64,000 nucleotides of DNA, taken from Prunella strophiata. Its lineage: Eukaryota > Chordata > Aves > Passeriformes > Prunellidae. Both the position numbers and the translations under genes were made by a program. The notes under the pieces are model-generated. The model made no database searches. It worked only from the letters and a program-made list of their open reading frames with translations, and was not told the origin of the DNA. The DNA is taken from positions 72,332,330-72,396,329 of the forward strand of contig JAZBQD010000015.1 of assembly GCA_036583965.1 (NCBI GenBank), written 5' to 3'. Below are positions 26,101-39,052 of the stretch, piece after piece (positions within the stretch are counted from its first letter, which is position 1; every line of letters begins with the position of its first letter).

Positions 26101-29100
26101 ATTACAGGGATGTCTAAGTTAAAGCAGCATTCTGCTTCTCTTTGAAGAAAATGGGACATCATTGTTGAATATATATAGCAAGATTAAGATGGCTATGAAC
26201 AGGATCATATGGAAGTGAAAACTGAGACATAGGAAATGCCAGGAGAAATTAAGGAGGCCAAATCCTTCTCATGTGTACCTCCTCAGTGGAGGAGGGAGAG
26301 TGGCCTACCTGGTAGGATGGTTTACCTCTAATTTTTAGATTTCCGAGTGCAGAAATACAGTAAAGTGTGTAAGTGAGTCTAGTAGCCATGATTTTTACTA
26401 AAAACTCAATTTTTAAGGTAAAAAACATAGTTCTTGAAGCAGTAACTTTTCAAAAGGAATAAGTTATCTAGGCAGCTGCAAATAGATGACTTTGACCTCT
26501 ACAGTGTGTGAGATGTGGAATATATTGTCAAAGAAAAAGCAATTAAGACTAGAAAGGCAAATAGGAATTGGTATAAAATGCAAGAACAAGAAGGTCTTGC
26601 TACTACAGACTGATAAAAGAATTTTCTTCTATAAATGGAAGGTTCATGAAAAGGAAATGACAGTGGAAAAGGAAAGTTTGAGTTCATCAAGATGAGTCAT
26701 AAGTTATCAGTGTGATGTGGTCTTGAGAAAGGAAATATAATTAAACATATCAGAAGAATTGGCAGGAGACTAAGAAATATTAATAAAGTCCTAGAAGAAA
26801 ATTATGATCAAGAGTCCTACATACATTGTGATCATCCACGTTCAGGAAAAAGAAATTTGCACTAAAAGGAGTATAGAGACTGCTCAGAGAAAGGGCAAAA
26901 CTTCCTGCAAACAGTGACTAACAGAATTTGGTTTAATAATCTCACTAAACAAAGACTGAATGACACACACTTGATCCCTCTGTGAGAGACCTTCACTTGC
27001 CTCTCTACTTTCTAGACCAAAAACCATGGAGGAGTTTGTTAAACCAGAAGAAAATATTGATAGAGGAAAAAGAAAAAAGCTCTATGCTGTGCACAAGTAA
27101 GTTTAGAGTAGAATTAACAATACATTCTTTAACAAAATGAGACTTTCCCTTAAGAAGTGGGGTGAGAAAATGAAAAAGTTGTAAGATAGAATTGGTTGTT
27201 TTATGACACAATTAAACCCAGCTGCTTAGCACAGTTGAAGATTCATGATAATTTCCTTTTGATCTTTTTATTACCTGCTTTTTATTGTACAAACTAGTAA
27301 TTGGTGTGCTATATTAATTAATTAATTGAGAAAGTATAGAAAAAGTTGGATTCTCAAAGGTCATCAATAATGAAAAGAAATAAATAGCAAAATATTTCCA
27401 GCAATGTATGTTTATTAAACTGTCTATTATATACTTAGATAGAGATATACTGATTAATATATACATCTAGAAAAATTCTTTTGCTGTACCTTGCTATCAG
27501 GATTCATGCATTTATCATGAACATCCTGACAGTCATAGAAAGAAGTGTCCAGGTGGCAACGAGATTCTTACAAAACCTTTTTCCTAAGCAGCAATAAAGA
27601 CTGACTGTTGTGTCAGTGGTGAGCATAAGAAAGATACATTCCTTGCTCAAAAAATGAAATGAAGTATGCTATAGCTGTGCTTAACATCTTCCATTCCCCA
27701 GAAGGCACTTTCAGCCGTTCCAACAAATCCTGGTGATATTGCTTGCTATCAAATAGTGAAAATGAGTTCAGGAGCCAAGCTTGACATAATGCACTTCTTA
27801 TTGCAGCATGTGTACATGGAGGAGAGAAGCATTTTAGATGCAGTCTGTCTTTTATTTTTTATTTTGACAACCAAGCACTTGGGCCTTTGCACCTGATGGC
27901 TGGGCTCCTGCCTTGGCCCTCAGAGCTCATTAGAAAGAGGTGGCCAGGTCTGTAAAGACTTCAGCACTAGCAGGTCAGTGACTGTGTGCTCAGCAAGCAG
28001 GCTCCTGGAGCAGTACCCCTGGCTCTGTGGGAAGCACATATATGCTCACACAGGTATTTATGTATGTCCACATATGTACGGACAGTACACCTGTGGATGC
28101 TTATACACATATGGACACCAGGTATGTCATTCAGCCAGAGGTGGAGAATTGTGTGAAGGTGATCCAAACCACCAAAGTACTCACTGAAAAAGTACTTGCA
28201 GACAGTATTGGTGTTGCCCAGGGTCTGAAGCAGCCAACTCTTCACTTCAGCAGTATCCTAGGCATCCAAACACATTGGGAAGCACTGGCTACTTTTTAAG
28301 CACACCTGCAGAAGCCTTATTTCTTCCTTTCTGAGTTCTTGTTTGCTCAGATCAAGACTGAGTCATAACTCAAATGTTTAGCCAGACAGGATTAGGTATA
28401 CATATATTTTTTGAGAACTTTCAAGATAAAAACAAACAGAAAGAAAGCTTCAGCAAGCTTTGCTTGGCCCAAAAGCTATCTGGTCACATGGGTGTCAAAA
28501 TCTGCCTACCCTGGTTGCAGGACACTTACCAGGGTAAATTAAAATCTGAAATGCATTATGAAAAAGAATACTGCTTAAAAATGAGTGTAAATATATGCCT
28601 TTCCCCCCATCTTTTTTTAAACTTGTAATTAATTTACATCTGTCATGAGGAATTTATTACAGAAGGAATGCATTTTATTTCTCTTCCTGGTTCATGAAAT
28701 GAAGTCTAAATAAAAATAAGGCAAAAATAATTGAAAATTAGTAGAAACTAAAAGTAAATTTCTGAAAAATAAATGTACTGTTCTTTGAATAATTTTTTAT
28801 ATATATTTTTTTCCTCATAGAATATTATTAATTTAATATGCTTAGTAAGAAATATCACAACTTTTTATGGAAACAAAACCAGTCTCAGGGGTAGATATAT
28901 TTTTAGATCTGAAAGAATTTATGTCAGCTGAGACTTACACTGTGTTTTTAACATGGGATATGTTGAACCTCATATCTGTAGTTGTTCTGATATACTGAAT
29001 TAATGGAAAGATCAACTTCATGAAAACTTTCAAGTCTTTCAAGATGACAGATTAGAAACCTCATGGTATTTAGTGTAGAGATGCAGGCAAAAAAATGCTC

Positions 29101-32100
29101 CACTCTAATTAGGCAGAAGCATTTGTAGCAACTATAAAGTACAGCAGCTTTTGCATTGCTCAGGCCCTAGATTTTTTTGTACATGTGTGTTTTTTGTGAC
29201 TCTATCCCTACCTGACTTCAGTGGCTGGCTAAAGATATGTGTGTTACACCTCTTTTAGGGAAAAAGCTATTTTTCAGTGCTTTCAGTGGTCTCTCTCTGC
29301 CACCTCCACAGATGTGCCTTAATGATATAGCCTGCCCTGCAGTGCTGCAGCCTTCAAAACCTTGACATCAAAAAATTTTGACATCATAGTTGTTAATATT
29401 AGAATCTGCTCTGTGCTACACTGAATCCTCTTACATTTTGCTGTGTCTCTTTTTCTACCGTGTCTCTTATTGGGGTGGCTAATTTTAATTTAACACATTT
29501 ATCCAAAACAAAGAGTGGCATAAATAAAAAGACAAAACATAGAGACATATTTATAAACAAATTAGATAATGTTTGCAAAGCACTTCAAATGTGGTTTGCT
29601 AAATCAGCACTACATTTTATCAACCTGAAATAATTAAATCATAAATAACTAGGTTTTCTTTAATTCTGCTTCACATTTTGTAGCCTGGCAAATTGTCAAG
29701 AACCATGACTGATTCCAACTCTTCACCAAGGCAAGGCATCTTCTGTTCAGCAGGAAATTAAGTTTTGTCTATTTTTCACCCTCAAGTGGTACTCTGAATT
29801 TCTATAGCCCTTAAAATATTCATATTGTAATATGTATTTTACTTCATGTGGAACTTTCTTTTAGTTAAACTACTTAGAAATTCAACTTTCTTTCTTTTGT
29901 TAGCAACTTTAAATTACTATCTACTGAAAAAAAAAAAAGAATTAAAAAAGGTTCACATATATATATATAATCAGAAAATTTACTGTTTTGCTGGGATTTT
30001 TATGGGTCCTTCAAAATATTTTTGCCTGCTGCTAAGCACAGCTAGATATTCCATCTGGTCATGATCAGCTGTCCATAGCCTCTTTTCCCTGGACAATCAC
30101 GTTGTATCTGGTCCAGATTCATACAGATTATGAACTCTCCCTACTTTGTTCAGTTACAGAGTGCCTATTGTCTGAAAACAGCATGATATTAAGAACTAAA
30201 AGATTGTCCAATTCAAAACTCACCATTTATATTCATTAAGTACAGCATGCAGTGGGAAATAAAAAATAACAAAGTAAAAACCAGAATTTGAACTAGAAAT
30301 CAAAGGTAAGAATAATTGCAATTTCAGTTTTGATGTAAATTGAGAGTAGACAACATGACATTCTGAATGATGATACTCTGGAAAGTGTTCCAACTTTGAT
30401 GTTACAAACTCAGGAGCATTTGAAAATGCCAACTGCAGTAAAATTATGTATGTAACAATTGTTTTACACTGACAGGTCGCTCATGAGGAAAAATAGTTTA
30501 AATGGACCTTGTCCAAAATAAAATTCTTGTAATTCAGGACAGGGGCTCATATTGTTCATCACACTTACATTGAGAAGTAAGTACACTCCCTTGGTTCCAT
30601 AAATTTCAGGGTTAGATAGTCAAGAAGATGTGTGCATTCTGATGGAGTTTTTTACTGATCTTTGCTTCCATGAATTTTGCAATTTCAGGTGTAGGCAATC
30701 ATTCATAGGCACAGAATGATGAAGCATACAATATTTTTGCAGTTCTTCAGGACAGATTTTGGTTGGAACTGGCTTGTATTTTAGAACTGAAAAGAGTAGG
30801 ATGAATGTAAACTAAGGAAAAAATTAGCCAAACTTGTAACATTACACTTTTGATTCATTGTTACCTTTAGAGACCATTCCATGTTTTATAAGTCACTGTA
30901 TTACTGAGTAAACTAGAGAAAGTGATTCTTAATAGTATTCTGTTTATGAGACTTCATCTTTTATTTTAGACAATCACATGATAGATAATTCATTAATTCT
31001 GTCATTAACCCTAGTATATGAAATAGAGATGTTTAAGAAATTTCTTTCTAAGAGTATGATGGTCACTATACTTGTGTTCTGCAATGCAGTAAATTGAGGT
31101 ACAAGACAAAGCTCTCCTACAAAACCAGATCCACTTCTAGCTCCCAAAGAGTCTGAGTCTGAATTTAGAGATCATGGGCTCCATTTTCAGTGTATGTGTA
31201 ATTACTGAGTTAAATGCTTGTGCTTAAGGTTGCATCACAGCATTTAATTTTAATATTTGCAGTCTGCTTGTCTAGGTTTGTTGCAGGAGGAGAATCTAGT
31301 TCATGCCAGATCTACATGAAATCTTTCAGAGGTAGTGAAGTGTTTGGTGATTCACGGAATCAGGGTAGACTTGCTATACACTTAAATACTAAAGAATCTG
31401 TCTTAAGTTTCAGGCAACCTGGGGCAATCTTTTTTGTTTCTATTGCATTTGTGGTAAATATTAGACACATTCAACACCCAAAGCATCTTCATACAATGCA
31501 GTTTAGGAAAGTGTACTACCTTGAAAAAAAACTGTGGCTTTAAAAGCTGGGGTTTTGTATTGTTGAATCAGTCTTACTCTTTTTGATCTTTCTGGAATTT
31601 TTGATTTTTCATTAGATAGAAATGTGCATTGCTAAAAAAAAGAAGGAAAATACTGATATCTACAAAAATGTACTCTAGTTTATCTGCAGCTGATCCTTGA
31701 TATCACATGGCATAGATGCTTGTAAAGCTTAGAAAACTTTGGGTTCCTTTCAGCACATCTACTATATGCTTTCTGCTAACATCAATGCATTTTCAGCTTT
31801 GTACCTGCTGTATGCAGCACATAGCAGACTATCTGCTTGGAAATCAGATGGTTAGCTGAGTTCTCACCCTGTTTCCAGTCTCCTGTTGCTGTCTGCATTG
31901 CCAGGTTTCATGAGGATACTGTGATTTTTAAGCTATTACTTCATTTCTGATCTCTCAGTCTAAGCTAGAAGACATCTGTTTTAGCGGATGTTTCATAAAG
32001 GGAGATCTTCCAAGGCAAACAGTAGCTGAGAATCAAGATTCCCTGCAATGACTAAGATATCATATGTAGTTTTGGGAGGATGCTGTAGAGAACTTCAGAA

Positions 32101-32383
32101 AGAAAAGGAAAAGCACACTTCAGCAGAATGGTGGCATCAAAATCTCTCAGGTACTGAGTGTCAGTACTGGATAATGAAGGGCAAATTATCTCAGGGAAAG
32201 GCCTGCTCTGATTTTCCTGTGTTAATTCCAGTTAGCTCCAGTAATTTTGGTATCTGTGTCTGTATTTCATTATACATTAGAATGTGACATTTGAGAGGTG
32301 CAACCAAGTCAAAGCTCTGGTGCATTTTTTTTTTTCTGTCCAGGCTGTCCAACTGATACAATTTCCTTAATTATCCAGCAAGG

Positions 32384-32415
32384 TTTTTTTTTTTTTGGTT
32401 TTTTTTTTTTTTTTT
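32384..32415. repeat. Poly-T tract
   Basis: About 32 bases that are T except for one GG interruption. No element was recognised on either side. Confidence 0.75.
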
Positions 32416-34128
32416 CCCAAAAGGTCTTTGAAATTCTGTTTCTGTTAAAGTAAACATGCATTTAGCCACTAGTTTTAGTAGATAAAAGTACCTGCAGCCA
32501 ACTAATGATGGCCTGTGAAAAGAGCAGTGAAATTTTATTTTCACTATCTCTTTTTTTTTGAATATGAATTTTTCTGAAAAAGTAGGGCTATTTTTCTCTG
32601 AGTTTTTTAGTTGCTCTTAGTTCCTCTTCCTTACACATCCCTGAATATCCTTGACAATGCAGCAGCTGTTTTACCAAACTTTTGTTTCTTTTTAAGAAAA
32701 GATATTTTGAGAAGCACAACTTTATTTTATATTCAGGTGTACTCTTTTTATGTAATTGTGGCCTGATATAGTCAAAAACAATCTTAGATGAATCCTCATG
32801 CATTTCCCAAAAAATATTTGTATGAACATTAGTCTTAAAATTGGATAACCAAAAAATATGCAGGAACCAAGAGGTAATAAAACCTTTAATCCTTGAACAT
32901 GCAGGACTATATCACTCTATCACTGTTCTGTAAGGTATGTAATGCTGTTCTGTAACAAATACCATTTCTGTAAGTTTGGTGTTTTCTTGAGCTCTTATCA
33001 AGTGAATTAAAGAATAATGAAACCAGTCTTGGTTGGTTAGTTGGTGTGGTTTTTGATTTTTTTTCTCATGGAGGAAAATCTATTTTAGAACTTTTTGAAG
33101 TTTGTCAACATATATTCCATAAAATTTGGAAAATTACCCACCAACAAACTTCTTAATAGTAGACATAAGTACTGGACATTGTCTTGGAAAAGATCTTGAA
33201 GGAAAGTGTGAAAAGGGACAAGAGAGAAATGCAATTCCACCTTTTGAGGTTTTTTTTAATATTTCCAGCTTCTCAGAGAAGGGATCTAATCCAGACAATG
33301 TCTAGGTTTAGCATCTGTATGTGACTTCTGTACATTAAAAAAGGTATGGATGACAGAGACTACTAGTGAATTATGAAGTAGATAAAAAAGCTGGAGGAAA
33401 AGGGACAGTTTAACAGTTGTCAGAAGGGAGAGGGATCATTTTTTGGTGACACTTGGGAATGGGATACTGTTAAATAGATGCAGTAGTGGCCACCAGGTAA
33501 GGGCTGGCATGGGTTCATTTCATCAGGGAAACAAGAAGACCTGGAGAGGATTGTCACAATTGTAGAGACATAGGAATAGAATGGTCTTAAACAATGAAAA
33601 CTCAGGCACAGAGGGAGCCACAAAGAGCTGCTGTGGTTTGATCACTTGTCCAAAAGGAGACAACAGATGACAAGGGGAATCTGTGTGCACGGTCATCTGG
33701 AGAAGGCATCTGAGCCATTCCCATGAGGTGTGTGTGAGAAAGTGCTGCTGTTTTAAGATAAGTTTGGCAAAACAGGGCAGCAGTGAGTTTGGAGAGAAAA
33801 CTGTCATCTGATGGGGATATAGAATTATCAGAATTCTTTGAGACAATGTCAGGACTTCCTCTGAAATAATATATAATGCTTAGATTAGCCTTTTTCAAGT
33901 AACAAAATTCTTACATGAAGGCAGCCTGTGGTTTACTAGATTAATCAAAGGAGAAGACTATCCTAAAGAAGTGGAATTAAAAGTAGTTGACTTGTTTTGA
34001 TTAGTGGAACTGAGTCTGAGGGGGTTGTTGACTTATTAAAATAAACAAGTAAATTTCAGGAGAGGAAAATAACCACAGAAATACAAAAATAAATTTAAAC
34101 GCTATTGTCAGCATCATCATTCATCATT

Positions 34129-35128
34129 GAGGGAGGGAGGGAGGGAGGGAGGGAGGAGGGAGGGAGGGAGGGAGGAGGGAGGGAGGGAGGGAGGAGGGAG
34201 GGAGGGAGGGAGGGAGGGAGGGAGGGAGGGAGGGAGGGAGGGAGGGAGGGAGGGAGGAGGGAGGGAGGGAGGGAGGGAGGAGGGAGGGAGGGAGGAGGGA
34301 GGGAGGGAGGAGGGAGGGAGGGAGGAGGGAGGGAGGGAGGAGGGAGGGAGGGAGGAGGGAGGGAGGGAGGAGGGAGGGAGGGAGGGAGGAGGGAGGGAGG
34401 GAGGGAGGGAGGAGGGAGGGAGGGAGGGAGGAGGGAGGGAGGGAGGAGGGAGGGAGGGAGGGAGGGAGGGAGGAGGGAGGGAGGGAGGAGGGAGGGAGGG
34501 AGGAGGGAGGGAGGGAGGGAGGGAGGAGGGAGGGAGGGAGGAGGGAGGGAGGGAGGAGGGAGGGAGGGAGGAGGGAGGGAGGGAGGAGGGAGGGAGGGAG
34601 GGAGGGAGGGAGGAGGGAGGGAGGGAGGGAGGAGGGAGGGAGGGAGGGAGGGAGGGAGGGAGGAGGGAGGGAGGGAGGGAGGGAGGAGGGAGGGAGGGAG
34701 GGAGGAGGGAGGGAGGGAGGAGGGAGGGAGGGAGGGAGGGAGGAGGGAGGGAGGGAGGAGGGAGGGAGGGAGGAGGGAGGGAGGGAGGGAGGGAGGAGGG
34801 AGGGAGGGAGGAGGGAGGGAGGGAGGGAGGAGGGAGGGAGGGAGGAGGGAGGGAGGGAGGGAGGGAGGAGGGAGGGAGGGAGGGAGGGAGGGAGGGAGGG
34901 AGGAGGGAGGGAGGGAGGGAGGGAGGGAGGAGGGAGGGAGGGAGGAGGGAGGGAGGGAGGGAGGGAGGGAGGAGGGAGGGAGGGAGGAGGGAGGGAGGGA
35001 GGAGGGAGGGAGGGAGGGAGGAGGGAGGGAGGGAGGAGGGAGGGAGGGAGGGAGGAGGGAGGGAGGGAGGAGGGAGGGAGGGAGGGAGGGAGGGAGGAGG
35101 GAGGGAGGGAGGAGGGAGGGAGGGAGGA
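34129..35128. repeat. (GGGA)n array with regular GGA interruptions, about 1.0 kb
   Basis: The plus strand is pure purine: GGGA units broken repeatedly by GGA, each a one-base deletion. The spacing between GGA units follows 3+4k bases, with 15 bp (GGA plus three GGGA) the shortest that I saw and 19, 23 and longer also present. A run of consecutive 15-bp units lies at about 34,290-34,385, and a long uninterrupted GGGA stretch lies at about 34,196-34,256. Stop-free frames of 340-400 codons across it are artefacts of the composition. The G-rich strand is plus here, the opposite of the array at 1-2.7 kb. It has G-quadruplex and triplex potential. Confidence 0.96.
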
Positions 35129-35607
35129 TGCAAACAGCATAACAATGAAGAATCATCAGAACATGTCAAGTTTGTGGAAAAGATGACAGAATATTTGAAA
35201 AGTGAAGCAGAATCTCTGCCTGTCTTCATGTATCGATATTTTAGGAGAGTGATTATTCTTTTTACATTCTATAAATGGATAGTTGTATTAATATGCTTCA
35301 GAAATTTTGCCTGTTGCCAAATAAGACCTGTTTAGTTTTTCATTCTATGAATAATGTGGGGTGCATTTTGCGTTTGTGTTTTGTTGCTTGTTGGTTTTTT
35401 TTATTCTCCCTAAAGTATTTTCTTAATTGAACACAGTGGCAGACTGGAGACTAGTATTCACTAGTGCTCTCAGTGGCATCGATTTATCAGGTACTGTGTT
35501 ATGGAGCCCTGTTCACATGCTCAGGATTGGAGTGGTGACCATAGTGGAAATCAGGAAGACTGTTTTCTTGCAGGTCAAATCACAGAGAGCATTGATTTTC
35601 TTTCTTT

Positions 35608-35609
<2 letters not shown>

Positions 35610-35645
<36 letters not shown>
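35610..35645. repeat. Poly-T tract (about 36 bases)
   Basis: A long uninterrupted T run, preceded by a TTTC-type lead-in. No attached retroelement was recognised. Confidence 0.85.
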
Positions 35646-35646
<1 letters not shown>

Positions 35647-37605
35647 TTTCTGTTATTATAGTTATGGCTATTGATTATTGAGATTGAGATTATTAGATTC
35701 TTTGTAGGTTTCTGTGGATTTCTGTTTTCTGTGAAACTTTCTGAAACTAGTTATTTCATTGCTTTGCTGTTATGGTACTACAGTGGAACTGACTACAGAG
35801 TTGATTCTCTCCAATTCTACTTAAAATCTTAGGCAGGGTATAGGTAGGCACCAAAGTTTTAGACATGTCACAAATTTGTTGTATTTCGTGAATCACACTC
35901 ATAAAATTGCACAGCATTATTTTATAATAGCAAAAGAACTGAGGCTCTTATAAATATTTCACTGACAGCAGTGGAGAACCATCAGAAATCATAGAAATAT
36001 TTATTTTAATTGGATTCTCAATATCTTGTAAGAAAAGTTAGGCTCCAGGTTTCCAGTACTGAAATTTTATAATATCATATGAATATGAAATGCCTTTATT
36101 GTAAAATGTGGATCATTTCTTTTGTGCAAAGTACACCAACAGAGGAAAAAAAACCAAGACAAAAAGTGAAAAATGGGAGCAACAATATCTAGAATAACCT
36201 CATACTTTCACAAAAACATGGTGGTGGCATTTAAAATTCTTTCCCCTATTCTGTAGTGTTTGGATATTTGTAGCTGTGGTTTCACGTCGATCTTTCAGCC
36301 CTTCCTTTTGTTATCTTGAGAAAACTGGATATCTTTTCCATGACATGTATTGTTTTTCCATTATTCTACCCTCTCTTTTCTTCCTTGACTCTAGTATCAT
36401 GTTTTAGTAATTGGGTGTGCTTTATTTTTTTTGGCTTTAGTCTCATGCTTTTAGTCTGCAGTACACTGGCTTTACAGTTTCTGTTTACTTCTTGCTTTAT
36501 GGCTAAGAAGAACATTAGCGTCATATTTTCATTTTGTTTGCAAGATCTAGGTCCAGAGTAGGCTGTCGGTCTTTTCTAAATCCCTAAATTCCCAAGATGT
36601 AGAAAAGTGCTACATTCCAATTTCCATATTTGCATGCTCTATTTTTACTCCTCATCTCTGTAGGAACTGCTTAGTCATCCCAGGAAGTCTGTAACCCTCT
36701 CAAGGTTCTGATTTGTACTGGATTTTTCCCACTGAACTTCAAGCACCAAGCTGATATATTGGACAAAACAGGTTTCTGCATCCTCTTCAGTTTCAGGTTC
36801 TTGAACTCATCATTCTAGGCAAATTTGCTAGAAAATTTCCAGTATTTCTCAAAGTTTTTTCTTCTGAAATTTTAATTGAATTTACTGACTCAAATTATAA
36901 GCTAAGGTTTTCCTATTTCTTCGGTAAGATTTATCTCACTAAAAACAAAACTAGTATCATATTTTGTTGCTATGTCTTAACTGTTTAACAAAGAAATAAG
37001 TTTTGGGGTTTTTTATCATACCAAGGAATGTGATATCTGCTGATACCCTTGTATCAATTTTCTAGAAGTAAGTTTAGAAAATTAAAATTACTTAATAGCC
37101 TACCATTTTGCTGTTTGTCTTCTCATTTTATAAACATTTTTAACCCAAGACTCAGTTCTCTATAGCAAACTCTAACTTTTGGGAGATTTTTACCATTTCT
37201 CATCAAAAAATACTAATTTTATATAAGCCTTAAATTCAAGGCAATCACTAATTTACACAAAATATCCCTTTGACTCTAATTTTATTTATGCCTTTCCATA
37301 AACATGGTGCAGACATAGGTTTGTGTTATACAGATCACAGACCTGCTTTCTGTCTTGGCCAGCAAAGAACTATTTTTACATGCCATGTGTTATTCATTTA
37401 GGACATTTTGCATGCATTTAGGACATTGTCTTGCATTGCACTGTGATGTGCAAGAGCATGAAATAGACTTCCCAGTATATATTGAGAGCTTGGACTAAAA
37501 ATAAGGTTTAAACAAAATATTACAAATTAAATTCTTCTTTCCCTATTTCATTTTTTTTTTTCCTTAGTTGAGGCTATTGCCTCTGTGTGTATGTAAAATT
37601 ATTAA

Positions 37606-37646
37606 ATTATGTTAATAATTTAATATTATTAAATTATTAACATAAT
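37606..37646. repeat. AT-rich perfect palindrome, 19-bp arms
   Basis: The left arm 37606-37624 (ATTATGTTAATAATTTAAT) is perfectly inverted at 37628-37646 around a 3-base spacer, ATT. Imperfect pairing continues outward with an AAT insertion on the right side. It could extrude a cruciform. No terminal features of a known transposon were seen. Confidence 0.85.
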
Positions 37647-39015
37647 AATTTAATTATTACATTTATTAAAACTCGGTCTCAAATACTCACAAAATCCTGG
37701 TTTTGCAATGGTCAGAGATCCCTGATTTTAGCTACTGAAAATAACATTAGTTAAACTTAGTATGATCTCATTAATCTACTCAGTCAGTCAAACCTGATGC
37801 TGTACTCAGGTCTCTTTCTCCCTTTAATTTCATTTGCTAGAGCTTGGTTCTTTAAGTTTCCCTATCTGAAAGCATTAAGAATGAAGGAATGTTTTGCTGT
37901 TTTGAAAAACCCTGGCACTGTTGTTGTCTCTGAAATTTTATAATTGACTTGTCTGAAGTAGGAGGGGTTGAGTGCTGATATAATTTTCCTTTAGGATTAA
38001 CAGTCCTATGATACATTTGTCTTGTGGGTCCTTGAGAGCTCAGGCCTGTACCTAAGGAGGGGTAAAAGTGAATTTTCCAGCAACCTAAACAATATTCTTT
38101 GCAGAACTAAAGAATATAAAAGGAAACTTTATGTAATTCATTACAGCTTTTTTTTTAACAAGCAAGTTCTTTCCTCTAATGGAGAGTCATTGAAAATTCA
38201 ACTGACGAAAGTCTTCCACCACATAGCAATTTATAAGTATTAAATATGTGTATGGCTAAGTAAAGATACAGTTGAATGCAGAAGATTATAATCCACTGTG
38301 TATTCTAATATTCTAAGTAAAATGCACTTGAAACCCAAAGCACATACAATGCATAGAGTGAAAACAAGGACCTAAGAGAATGATTTTACATAATGCTAAT
38401 ACGAAACAGGGACTGAAACTGATCATATGATTAAAAGAAGAGATGATGTGCAAAACAATTTTTTTACCTGCTTGGTGTACGAACCAGAGGTAAAAGAATT
38501 GTATCTTTTGTTTTTCAGCTTTTGGGGTTTTCAGTTGCTTTTCAACTTTCCTAAACACAGCTGTTCAAATCAGTTGAGTTTGTCAAAGATATTTTCATAT
38601 ACTTAAGCTTAATAGAGTTAACATGATAAACCATATTTATCTCCTTCAAATGTTGTATTCTATGTATGTATGGCTGCATAGTATCATATATGCATGTTTT
38701 TAAAGTCATTTGCCAATAACTCCATAGTTATTCCTGGATAGTTCCAGTATTTGAAAAGTAGTGTGAATTAAAAATAGACTTCACATTTGGAAATGGAGTA
38801 AATTTGCTTTTCCTTTTCTTTTTTAAAAATTTTGTCATGGATTCCACCACCATTCATCTGGGATTGCCATAAATCACATATATGTTACCATAATGCTCAA
38901 GTACCAGCTTGCATAAGACAGCTTTGTAAATGAGGATACCAACCTTGCCATTGAACTGAGCCATCTGAAGCCTTTAATTTGTCATATATTTGCCTTTTCC
39001 TTGTCAAATACATTC

Positions 39016-39052
39016 AAACAAACAAACAAACAAACAAAAAAAAAAAAAAAAA
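39016..39052. repeat. (CAAA)n followed by poly-A
   Basis: About six CAAA units pass directly into a poly-A run. The composition resembles a retrotransposon tail, but the sequence to the left shows no recognisable element. Confidence 0.8.

Larger units (their letters stand above)
19201..34128. other. Long non-coding stretch, no gene seen
   Basis: This is AT-rich DNA with isolated frames up to 109 codons and no exon series. About 24.9-25.4 kb and 25.8-27.1 kb are noticeably purine-rich on the plus strand, which may mean very old repeat material that I cannot name. Low-complexity tracts include A-rich 23,131-23,158 and T-rich 32,384-32,415. The GC content rises a little at 27.88-28.30 kb, where both strands are briefly open, but no family was recognised. 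Confidence 0.5.

Noticed and set aside
31214..31543. 109-codon frame with a signal-peptide-like start (31 kb)
   Set aside because: The N-terminus is hydrophobic, but no family, splice framework or conserved motif is seen. AT-rich DNA often gives such frames.
34095..35335. Open frames of 338-402 codons on both strands over the GGGA/GGA array
   Set aside because: They arise from the purine repeat alone. All frames are open at once, and the encoded Gly/Arg/Glu or Ser/Leu/Pro repeats have no start or splice context.
39016..39052. (CAAA)n plus poly-A as the tail of a processed retrocopy
   Set aside because: No open or recognisable gene-like sequence lies upstream, and no target duplication was seen.
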